A DNA stretch of 64,000 nt, taken from positions 52,602 to 116,601 of the forward strand of contig CAMKRZ010000007.1 of the NCBI GenBank assembly GCA_946415315.1, in the 5' to 3' direction. This document shows positions 45,205 to 51,406 of the stretch, one piece after another (within the stretch, counting starts at the first letter, position 1; each line of letters begins with the position of its first letter). The position numbers and the translations under genes are program-made. Under the pieces are notes generated by a model. That model saw only the letters and a program-made list of their open reading frames with translations. It searched no databases and was not told the origin of the DNA. Source of the DNA: an uncultured Lachnoclostridium sp. Its GTDB lineage: Bacteria; Bacillota; Clostridia; Lachnospirales; Lachnospiraceae.

Positions 45205-45930
45205 CTAATCCTCAAACAATCCGCGAAGATATGAGCTTACGCCGTTGATCCCGTTGATTGATTTCATGTCAAACTTGGAAGTCTTACCGTAACCCATCTG
45301 TTCTTCGACTGTGTTGGTCGCAATAAGGCTCCAGTCGGATGTTCGCAGAACGTACAGCGTAACCCTTTGTACATAAGCATCTCCGACTCTGGCGCCGCCG
45401 TTCGCTTTCACCCATGTACCGTTTCTTGCGATCTCACTTCGGTATGCCACGATCACATTGGCTTCACTCGGATTTTTTGTTCGTCTGTAAAAGTATTTGC
45501 CTGGCACTGCAAATTTTTTCGTATCGAGATCATAAAACACGTAGTGCGGGTTCTCCGGCATTGGAACTGTTTTTTCTGAAATCTCATCTTTAACATACTG
45601 TCTCAGCCCTGTTTCCAGACGGGTGCTTTGATAAATCTGCGGCATGCTTGCGAATGTGGTCGCCAAGCCGCCGACCAAAAACAGCACAATAAAGAATATG
45701 GCAAGAGGATGGATCTTCGCTTCCGGATCACTCTTCCGCAATCGGAACCATCTTCGCAAGCGGAAAATCCAGATAATCCATGCAGAAAGTATCAAGAAGA
45801 TCCCGGCGATCATCAGACCGCTGAAATCTCCTCCTCTGGCGACGAGTGCAGTTCCGTATAAACCTGTGATTACGATGAGGAACATGAACAGATAGGAAAG
45901 GAAAACGAGTCGTAAACTGGGATGCTTCAT
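45205..45930 (-). CDS. Three-TM membrane protein, unknown function (241 aa)
   Basis: Two TM helices lie at about 8-30 and 38-58, and a third after a basic loop near 80-100. A 130-residue extracytoplasmic C-terminal domain follows, with EANVIVAYRSEI, GDAYVQRVTLYVLRTSDWSLIATN and ending in GVSSYLRGLFED. The last domain shares an ADVxIxY...RVxLxV pattern with the lipoproteins of the cassette and with DUF4136-type folds. The similarity is weak. ATG 45930 has a strong AAGGAGG. It is the first gene after the cassette promoter. Confidence 0.65.
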   Translation of the reverse strand: MKHPSLRLVFLSYLFMFLIVITGLYGTALVARGGDFSGLMIAGIFLILSAWIIWIFRLRRWFRLRKSDPEAKIHPLAIFFIVLFLVGGLATTFASMPQIYQSTRLETGLRQYVKDEISEKTVPMPENPHYVFYDLDTKKFAVPGKYFYRRTKNPSEANVIVAYRSEIARNGTWVKANGGARVGDAYVQRVTLYVLRTSDWSLIATNTVEEQMGYGKTSKFDMKSINGINGVSSYLRGLFED

Positions 45931-46005
45931 CCGGGACCTCCTTTTCGCTGCTTCGGTTGAATCGATGTTTTGATAGGTGTTAAATCCTGATTTTTCACGA
46001 GAAAA

Positions 46006-46040
46006 TGTCAATGTCAACAATTGACAATGTGTCATTGACA
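46006..46040. promoter_or_regulatory. Dyad operator with TGTCAA repeats at the cassette promoter
   Basis: A 35-bp block has outer arms TGTCAATG and CATTGACA and an inner dyad TGTCAA-3 nt-TTGACA (46012-46026). It overlaps the predicted transcription start (about 46036). Another TGTCAA copy forms the -35 box itself. This is a strong candidate for repressor binding, probably by the HTH protein of the cassette. Confidence 0.6.
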
Positions 46041-46042
46041 AA

Positions 46043-46071
46043 ATTATAGATGAAATCAAAGTCAGTGTCAA
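46043..46071 (-). promoter_or_regulatory. Perfect-consensus promoter of the trmD-rplS cassette
   Basis: TTGACA (46071-46066), a 17-nt spacer and TATAAT (46048-46043) on the minus strand match the sigma-A consensus in all twelve positions. This promoter should be very strong unless repressed, and an operator sits right behind it. Confidence 0.9.
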
Positions 46072-46084
46072 TAATCAATTACAG

Positions 46085-46118
46085 CAAAAACAGGCGGCAG
46101 TTCGTTGAACTACCGCCT
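46085..46118 (-). terminator. Intrinsic terminator after trmD
   Basis: Arms AGGCGGTAGTTC and GAACTGCCGCCT with a 3-nt loop are followed on the minus strand by GTTTTTGC. It ends the ylxM-to-trmD operon before the cassette promoter. Confidence 0.9.
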
Positions 46119-46140
46119 ATATAGGAATTGTTATTAACAT

Positions 46141-46953
46141 TTATTCATTTTTGTTCCGGGACGCACAAAGTTCCCTGTAATACTTCGCGCTCTTTTTGTC
46201 AAGTGTAACATCGTCCATCAACTCCGGCCGATACTGTACCGTCCGGTCGATCGAGCGCTGCATTCGCCATTCAGCGACCTTTGCGTGGTGCCCGCTCAGA
46301 AGGATATCCGGCACTTTCTGACCTCTCCAGACTTCGGGACGCGTGTACTGCGGATACTCGAGAAGGCCGTTCATGAAACTCTCCGTCACACCGCTCTCCT
46401 CGTTGGTAAGTACTCCGGGTACCATGCGTGCGATCGCATCGATCATGACCATCGCAGGAAGCTCGCCGCCGGAAAGCACGTAATCCCCGATCGAAACATA
46501 ATCCGTGACAATCTCCGTGAGAACTCGCTCATCGACACCTTCATAGTGACCGCAAAGGAAAATGAGTTCCTCCTCCATAGCAAGTTCCTTGGCCATATTC
46601 TGGTCAAATACACGCCCCCATGGCGTCATGTAGATCACACGGGTTCTGCGTTTCGCAGTCGCCGAGTCACTTCCCGACGCAGGAACTTCGCTGCCTGACA
46701 AGGCATTTCCCGAAGAAAATGATCCGCCGATGATCGCATCATAACATTTCGCGATCGGCTCCGCAGCCATGACCATACCTGCGCCGCCACCGTACGGATA
46801 ATCGTCGACGTGGCGATGCTTGTCCTCCGAGTAATCGCGGATATTTACGGTATTGACGCTGATGATACCCGCATCCATGGCACGCCCGAGAATGCTCGTG
46901 TGCAATCCCTGTTCCACCATCTCCGGGAACAATGTCATAACATGAAACTTCAT
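46141..46953 (-). CDS. trmD: tRNA (guanine-N1)-methyltransferase (270 aa)
   Basis: The enzyme methylates G37 of tRNAs using SAM in a trefoil-knot fold. FHVMTLFPEM at the start, DDYPYGGGAGMVM near 51-63, IFLCGHYEGVDERV and GDYVLSGGELPA (knot and SAM site), and RPEVWRGQKVPDILLSGHH are all present. A Ser/Gly/Ala-rich insert of about 25 residues (SFSSGNALSGSEVPASG near 78-94) makes it longer than the usual 240-250. AGAGG lies before the ATG. It is the last gene of its operon. Confidence 0.97.
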   Translation of the reverse strand: MKFHVMTLFPEMVEQGLHTSILGRAMDAGIISVNTVNIRDYSEDKHRHVDDYPYGGGAGMVMAAEPIAKCYDAIIGGSFSSGNALSGSEVPASGSDSATAKRRTRVIYMTPWGRVFDQNMAKELAMEEELIFLCGHYEGVDERVLTEIVTDYVSIGDYVLSGGELPAMVMIDAIARMVPGVLTNEESGVTESFMNGLLEYPQYTRPEVWRGQKVPDILLSGHHAKVAEWRMQRSIDRTVQYRPELMDDVTLDKKSAKYYRELCASRNKNE

Positions 46954-46983
46954 ACCGACCTCTTTCTTCCCTCTGGCACTCCG

Positions 46984-47499
46984 TCAAACAAGCCCGGGCA
47001 TCAGAAATACCGTAACCGTCTTGTTCGCGATATCGACATTTTTGATGCAATCCGGGATCACCGGCAACAACACTTCGCGACCGCCTGCAGTTTTCACGAT
47101 GTACACATCATTGGCACCTGTCGTGAGCACGTCGATAAGCGTTCCCACGGGAGTTCCGTTCTCCTCGACAACGCTGCAGCCGATCAGATCGCTCACATAG
47201 TACTCGCCATCCTCGAGAGGAATTGCATTTTCCCTCGAGACGAGCAAATCGCAGCCCTTGTACTTTTCAATGGCATTGATATCCGTAAACTCACGAAAGC
47301 CGAGGATGACCTTGTTTTTGAAAAACTTCACCGAGGAAACGGTTACAGGGATCGGTTCCTTACCCGTGTCGATCACCAGCGGAAGGTCCTTGTGAAACCG
47401 GTTCACATCGTCCGTCGTCGGCAGAAGTTTGATCTCTCCCCGGACACCGTGCGTATTCACGAAAATGCCGACGCGAAACATGTTGTCACGCCAATCCAT
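46984..47499 (-). CDS. rimM: 16S rRNA processing protein RimM (171 aa)
   Basis: This 30S assembly factor binds S19. It has an N-terminal beta-barrel (VGIFVNTHGVRGEIKLLPTT near 9-28) and a PRC-barrel second half (YYVSDLIGCSVVEENG, VYIVKTAGGREVLLPVIPDCIKNVD). ATG 47499 follows GGAGG with 5 nt spacing; the longer frame overlaps a hairpin. It sits between khpA and trmD, the standard order. Confidence 0.95.
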   Translation of the reverse strand: MDWRDNMFRVGIFVNTHGVRGEIKLLPTTDDVNRFHKDLPLVIDTGKEPIPVTVSSVKFFKNKVILGFREFTDINAIEKYKGCDLLVSRENAIPLEDGEYYVSDLIGCSVVEENGTPVGTLIDVLTTGANDVYIVKTAGGREVLLPVIPDCIKNVDIANKTVTVFLMPGLV

Positions 47500-47521
47500 A
47501 GCTTCCTCCACATAATAAACA

Positions 47522-47549
47522 GGGCTGTTGCAAAAAGTCACAACAGCCC
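47522..47549 (-). repeat. Hairpin between khpA and rimM (possible attenuator)
   Basis: Arms GGGCTGTTG and CAACAGCCC (9 bp) flank a 10-nt loop and are followed on the minus strand by TGTTTATTAT. The T-rich tail is interrupted, so it would be a partial terminator or an RNA processing site tuning rimM-trmD against rpsP. Confidence 0.6.
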
Positions 47550-47568
47550 GGGTCGTTATTGCAGATCA

Positions 47569-47799
47569 TTACTGAAGAATATCTACAACTACCTTTTTGT
47601 CCTCTTTGATCGCCGCAACCTTCACAACAGTACGGATTGCCTTCGCAATGCGTCCCTGCTTGCCGATCACCTTGCCCATATCCTCAGGTGCGACCTTGAG
47701 TGAGATCACTACGCTGTTTCCGTTGACGACTTCCGTTACTTCAACCTGGTCGGGGCAGGTAACCAAGGACTTAGCGATGACTTCCACTAACTCTTTCAT
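47569..47799 (-). CDS. khpA: KH-domain RNA-binding protein KhpA (76 aa)
   Basis: A single KH domain with the GxxG loop in VIGKQGRIAKAIRTVVK near 39-55, preceded by VEVIAKSLVTCPDQV. It acts as a global RNA chaperone, usually paired with KhpB/Jag. The 76 residues are typical. A GGAGGGGAG site precedes the ATG. It lies 16 nt after rpsP. Confidence 0.96.
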   Translation of the reverse strand: MKELVEVIAKSLVTCPDQVEVTEVVNGNSVVISLKVAPEDMGKVIGKQGRIAKAIRTVVKVAAIKEDKKVVVDILQ

Positions 47800-47814
47800 T
47801 GCTCTCCCCTCCGA

Positions 47815-48060
47815 TTACTTCTGAATCCCGGCCTGCTTGAACAATCTGGCAACGGTCTCCGTAGGCTGTGCGCCGTTAGCAAGCCACTTCTTAGCAGCTT
47901 CCTCATCAACGCGGAAAGCCATCGGCTCCTTCGTAGGGTCGTAGGTACCGATCTCATCGATAAATCTTCCGTCTCTCGGAGATCTCTCGTCCGCTACGAT
48001 CACTCTGTAGAACGGAGCGTGCTTCTGACCCATTCTTCTCAAACGAATCTTTACTGCCAT
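47815..48060 (-). CDS. rpsP: 30S ribosomal protein S16 (81 aa)
   Basis: Recognised by [32 protein letters not shown] at the start split over the S16 beta core, then GTYDP and the C-terminal [18 protein letters not shown]. The length is normal. AAGGAGG lies before the ATG. It follows ffh by 81 nt that contain two tiny hairpins but no terminator. Confidence 0.98.
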   Translation of the reverse strand: MAVKIRLRRMGQKHAPFYRVIVADERSPRDGRFIDEIGTYDPTKEPMAFRVDEEAAKKWLANGAQPTETVARLFKQAGIQK

Positions 48061-48141
48061 GGTATATTCACCTCCTTAATATATTCCGTATAACACAGGC
48101 TTTCGCCTTCTATATGAATGGCTTATGCCATATATAGCAAA

Positions 48142-49476
48142 TTAAAAACCGAACGGAAGCTTGAATCCGCCTTTGCCTTTCTTACCCATCATACCGGACA
48201 TCTGCTTCATCATTTTCTTCGACTGTTCGTACTGCTTCATCAGCTTGTTGACGTCCGAAATGTCAACACCGGCACCGGCTGCGATCCTTCGCTTACGCGG
48301 AGGTGTAATGATCTCCGGATTGAGGCGTTCCTTCTTCGTCATGGAGTTGATCATCGCTTCGGTCTGCTTAAACGCATCGTCATCAATCTCAATATCCTTG
48401 AGCTGCCCCATACCGGGAAGCATTCCGAGCAGGCTCTTGATGCCGCCCATCTTCTTCATGTTCTGGATCTGATCGTAGAAATCCTCGAAGTTGAACTCAG
48501 CGCGACGGAGTTTCTTCTCCATCTCACGCGCCTGTTCCTCCGTAACCTCAGCCTGCACCTTGTCGATCAGCGAAAGCACATCGCCCATGCCGAGGATTCG
48601 GGAAGCCATACGATCCGGATAGAACTGTTCGACATCCGTCAGTTTCTCGCCGGTACCTACATACAGGATCGGCTTGCCTGTCACTGCGCGGAGAGACAAA
48701 GCCGCACCGCCTCGGGTATCGCCGTCGAGCTTTGTGAGGATCACACCCGTGATGCCGAGTTTCTCCTCAAATGTCGTCGCAACGTTCAGAACATCCTGTC
48801 CGGTCATCGCATCGACCGTCAATACCGTATGGTGTACGCCGACCGCTTCCTTGATATCCGCAAGCTCCTGCATCAGCTGCTCATCGATGTGCAGACGACC
48901 TGCGGTATCGATGATGATGACGTTGTTGCCTTCCTTCTTCGCATGTTCCATCGCTGCTTTCGCGATGTTCACGGCACTGTTGTTCGTGCCCATGGAAAAT
49001 ACCGGCACACCGACTTTCTCACCGTTGACCTTCAACTGGTCAATGGCTGCGGGACGATAAATGTCGCAGGCAACAAGAAGCGGCTTCTTGCCCTGACTCT
49101 TGAACTTGTTCGCGAGTTTTGCCGACATCGTCGTCTTGCCGGCACCCTGCAGACCGCACATCATGATGACCGTCGGACCGCCGGAAACAAACGTGATCTC
49201 GGTTGTCGTGTCGCCCATCAGAGCGATCATTTCTTCGTTGACGATCTTGATGACCATCTGTCCCGGCGTCAGGCTGTTGAGAACATCCTGGCCGACTGCA
49301 CGATCCGTAACGGATGCGATGAACTGCTTGACCACCTTGAAGTTGACGTCGGCTTCCAGAAGCGCAAGTTTAACCTCGCGCATGGCGTCCTTGACATCGC
49401 TCTCCGTCAGGCGTCCTTTGCCACGCAGTCGCTTAAAAACATTTTGCAATTTATCCGATAAACTCTCGAATGCCAC
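48142..49476 (-). CDS. ffh: Signal recognition particle protein Ffh (444 aa)
   Basis: This SRP54 GTPase targets nascent membrane proteins. N domain near 1-90; G domain with GLQGAGKTTMSAKLA near 108-122, DTAGRLHID near 188, TKLDGDTRGGAA near 245 and GTGEKL. The C-terminal M domain is methionine-rich (MKKMGGIKSLLGMLPGMG, KMMKQMSGMMGK) for signal-peptide and 4.5S RNA binding. Start codon GTG with AAGGAG. It is 10 nt after ylxM. Confidence 0.98.
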   Translation of the reverse strand: MAFESLSDKLQNVFKRLRGKGRLTESDVKDAMREVKLALLEADVNFKVVKQFIASVTDRAVGQDVLNSLTPGQMVIKIVNEEMIALMGDTTTEITFVSGGPTVIMMCGLQGAGKTTMSAKLANKFKSQGKKPLLVACDIYRPAAIDQLKVNGEKVGVPVFSMGTNNSAVNIAKAAMEHAKKEGNNVIIIDTAGRLHIDEQLMQELADIKEAVGVHHTVLTVDAMTGQDVLNVATTFEEKLGITGVILTKLDGDTRGGAALSLRAVTGKPILYVGTGEKLTDVEQFYPDRMASRILGMGDVLSLIDKVQAEVTEEQAREMEKKLRRAEFNFEDFYDQIQNMKKMGGIKSLLGMLPGMGQLKDIEIDDDAFKQTEAMINSMTKKERLNPEIITPPRKRRIAAGAGVDISDVNKLMKQYEQSKKMMKQMSGMMGKKGKGGFKLPFGF

Positions 49477-49486
49477 TGTAAACTCC

Positions 49487-49903
49487 TTACTGCAGGCTGC
49501 TGATCAGCTCCTCCGCCGACCTTGCGATCCGTGTCGCAGACTCACCCTCAGGGCTGTCTCCGAGCGCTCCGGCAAGTTCTGCAGCCTCACTGCGGATCCG
49601 CTCCGCCTGCTCCTCAACCTTGCTGAACCGTTCCGCAAGATGAAGGCTCTCCTCATATTCATACAGTTTCGCGCCGCAGCGCTTCACCACGTCATACACG
49701 CCCTGTCGGCTCAATCCGTACTCGCGCGCGATCTCCGCAAGCGACATGTCATTGGCGACATAATCCTCGAAGATCCGTTTCGTTTTCTCCCCCAGAAGCT
49801 CACCGTAAAACGAAAAATAAACCGAAAGGTGAGCTGCTTCCTGCAGCCAATCCTTCGCATCCGCTTTCTTCGAGCAGATTTTTCCGTCCTTACCCGTACT
49901 CAT
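49487..49903 (-). CDS. ylxM: YlxM-family SRP operon HTH protein (138 aa)
   Basis: This is a small protein with a sigma-factor region-4-like HTH (SLAEIAREYGLSRQGVYDVVKRCGAKL near 52-80). The start contains LSVYFSFYGELLGEKTKRIFEDY. Known YlxM proteins bind Ffh or SRP RNA and modulate SRP. A C-terminal Glu/Ala-rich helix is added. ATG 49903 has GGAGG; it heads the ffh-trmD operon. Confidence 0.93.
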   Translation of the reverse strand: MSTGKDGKICSKKADAKDWLQEAAHLSVYFSFYGELLGEKTKRIFEDYVANDMSLAEIAREYGLSRQGVYDVVKRCGAKLYEYEESLHLAERFSKVEEQAERIRSEAAELAGALGDSPEGESATRIARSAEELISSLQ

Positions 49904-49934
49904 ACCGCGAACCTCCGCAACATGCAACGCGACA

Positions 49935-49959
49935 GGTGTAAAGTATTTTTCTTAACACC
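49935..49959 (-). repeat. Hairpin at the 5' end of the ylxM-ffh transcript
   Basis: GGTGTTAAG and CTTTACACC (one mismatch) flank 7 nt and begin at about the predicted +1. A 5'-terminal stem can stabilise mRNA; an operator role is the alternative. Confidence 0.45.
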
Positions 49960-49965
49960 TTCGCA

Positions 49966-49994
49966 AGTATAATCGCGGAAAAGCCTTTTGTCAA
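49966..49994 (-). promoter_or_regulatory. Promoter of the ylxM-ffh-rpsP-khpA-rimM-trmD operon
   Basis: TTGACA (49994-49989), a 17-nt spacer and TATACT (49971-49966) on the minus strand, about 65 nt before ylxM. Confidence 0.9.
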
Positions 49995-50015
49995 TACATG
50001 AATTACAAGAATCTG

Positions 50016-50056
50016 CAAAAAACATTGAGGAAACGCCCGTTACAGACGTTTCCTCA
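50016..50056 (-). terminator. Intrinsic terminator after the nitroreductase gene
   Basis: A 10-bp stem TGAGGAAACG/CGTTTCCTCA with an 11-nt loop is followed on the minus strand by ATGTTTTTTG. It starts 15 nt past the stop codon. Confidence 0.93.
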
Positions 50057-50070
50057 TGCATTTTCAACTC

Positions 50071-50598
50071 TTAAATGTAGTAAACGTAGTTCTCTTTTCT
50101 CGGAACGGCTTCCTTCGGAGGTGCCGCAGCATACCCGAGTGCACAGTGTCCGATTCCTTCATACTCGTCCGGATCGATCCCGAGTTTCACGAGAAGTTCA
50201 CGTCCATATCCGGACTCAAACTCCTCCTTGGCGCGATGGATCCAAATGCTTGCAACACCGAGGCTTTCAGCAGCATTCATGAGATTGCCGATTACCAGGG
50301 CGCCGTCATAGACATGCGTCACTACGTCTTTCTTCGCGAGAACCGCGAGGATCACGGGCGCTCCGTAGAACGGATCTCCTGCTCCCGGCCAGTTTGCGAT
50401 CTGCTTGTTCTGTTCAGAGATCGCATCGCGGGTTGCCTTGTCCGTGATCGCAAGAATGATGGGACTCTGCTTTCCCATTCCTGTAGCGGCGTACGTGCCG
50501 GCTCTCAGGATTGCCTGAAGTTCTTCCTCCTTGATCATGTCCGGAAGAAAACTTCTGCAGCTTCTGCGCGTCTCCAACACTTTCAATGTATCGTTCAT
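50071..50598 (-). CDS. Nitroreductase-family FMN oxidoreductase (175 aa)
   Basis: A flavoprotein of the small nitroreductase group. TRRSCRSF near 10-17 is the FMN phosphate-binding loop. AGTYAATGMGKQSP, GAPVILAVLA, AAESLGVASIW and the C-terminal HCALGYA segment complete the fold. The protein is usually dimeric. The physiological substrate is not predictable. AGGAGAGG precedes the ATG. It follows the TrmH-family gene by 89 nt and ends with a strong terminator. Confidence 0.92.
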   Translation of the reverse strand: MNDTLKVLETRRSCRSFLPDMIKEEELQAILRAGTYAATGMGKQSPIILAITDKATRDAISEQNKQIANWPGAGDPFYGAPVILAVLAKKDVVTHVYDGALVIGNLMNAAESLGVASIWIHRAKEEFESGYGRELLVKLGIDPDEYEGIGHCALGYAAAPPKEAVPRKENYVYYI

Positions 50599-50687
50599 AC
50601 CCTCTCCTGTTCCGCTCCTGATCGGAGCAATTGTTTTGTATCTCTATCTACTCACAGATCGAGTTGAAAAACAATGTCAAATCCCTT

Positions 50688-51404
50688 CTACCTGCGAAAC
50701 GCGAACAATCCGATGCCGACCGCGATCGTCAGATTCAGGGAATCCACCTCATCTGACTGCGGAATCTTGATCGCCGTTCCGATTTTCGCGTACTCCGCGG
50801 GCAACCCCGTTGCTTCATTTCCGAACACAAGCGTGTACAGCTTCGGCTTCGGGCAATTCTCAAGCGAAAGCTCCGTTCCGCCGTTCAGCATAAACGGAAA
50901 ATACTCTCTGCCGACGCCGGACGCGAAGCACACATACTCCTCAAACGAGTTGTACATCGTGATTCGCATTGAGAAAATCGCGCCCATCGACGCTCTTACA
51001 ACCTTCGGATTTAACCAGTCAACTCCGGGTGCGATTATTGCTACATCGTGGATACCGAACGCCAGGCACGTCCTCAGAATTGTTCCGATGTTGCCCATGT
51101 TCGAGGGATTCACCAGCATCAGGTGCGGCACTTCTGCGTCAAGTTTGTCCTCGTAGGTGCGGAACACGCCGATGACGAAGACATTTTCCTTATCACTCAG
51201 GCGCGCGATGGCCTTGTCGTTGTCCCAGACCGGAATGTTATGTTCCTCGCATAAAGCCGCAACCTTCTCTCGCTCCGGGAAAGAGCTGTGCACAAACACA
51301 CCGATCGCGCACTCCGGGCGCTTTCGAAGCATCTCGAAAGTCGGAAACGCGCCCAATGCGTAAGAATAGCCGCATCCTCTTTTATAAGGCTTAATAACAT
51401 CCAT
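50688..51404 (-). CDS. TrmH/SpoU-family RNA 2'-O-methyltransferase (238 aa)
   Basis: A SAM-dependent SPOUT enzyme. The three motifs are visible: NPSNMGNIGTILRT near 99-112, LVFGNEATGLP near 190-200 and IPQSDEVDSLNLTIAVGI near 213-230. An N-terminal substrate-binding part precedes them. Target nucleotide unknown (tRNA or 23S rRNA). Its ATG lies only 2 nt after the stop of the zinc-ribbon repeat gene, and its GGAG site is inside that gene, so translation is coupled to it. Confidence 0.9.
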   Translation of the reverse strand: MDVIKPYKRGCGYSYALGAFPTFEMLRKRPECAIGVFVHSSFPEREKVAALCEEHNIPVWDNDKAIARLSDKENVFVIGVFRTYEDKLDAEVPHLMLVNPSNMGNIGTILRTCLAFGIHDVAIIAPGVDWLNPKVVRASMGAIFSMRITMYNSFEEYVCFASGVGREYFPFMLNGGTELSLENCPKPKLYTLVFGNEATGLPAEYAKIGTAIKIPQSDEVDSLNLTIAVGIGLFAFRR

Positions 51405-51406
51405 TT

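Noticed and set aside
48118..49461. Plus-strand open frame opposite ffh (447 codons)
   Set aside because: It mirrors ffh in the opposite frame, has His/Leu/Arg-rich composition and no family motifs.
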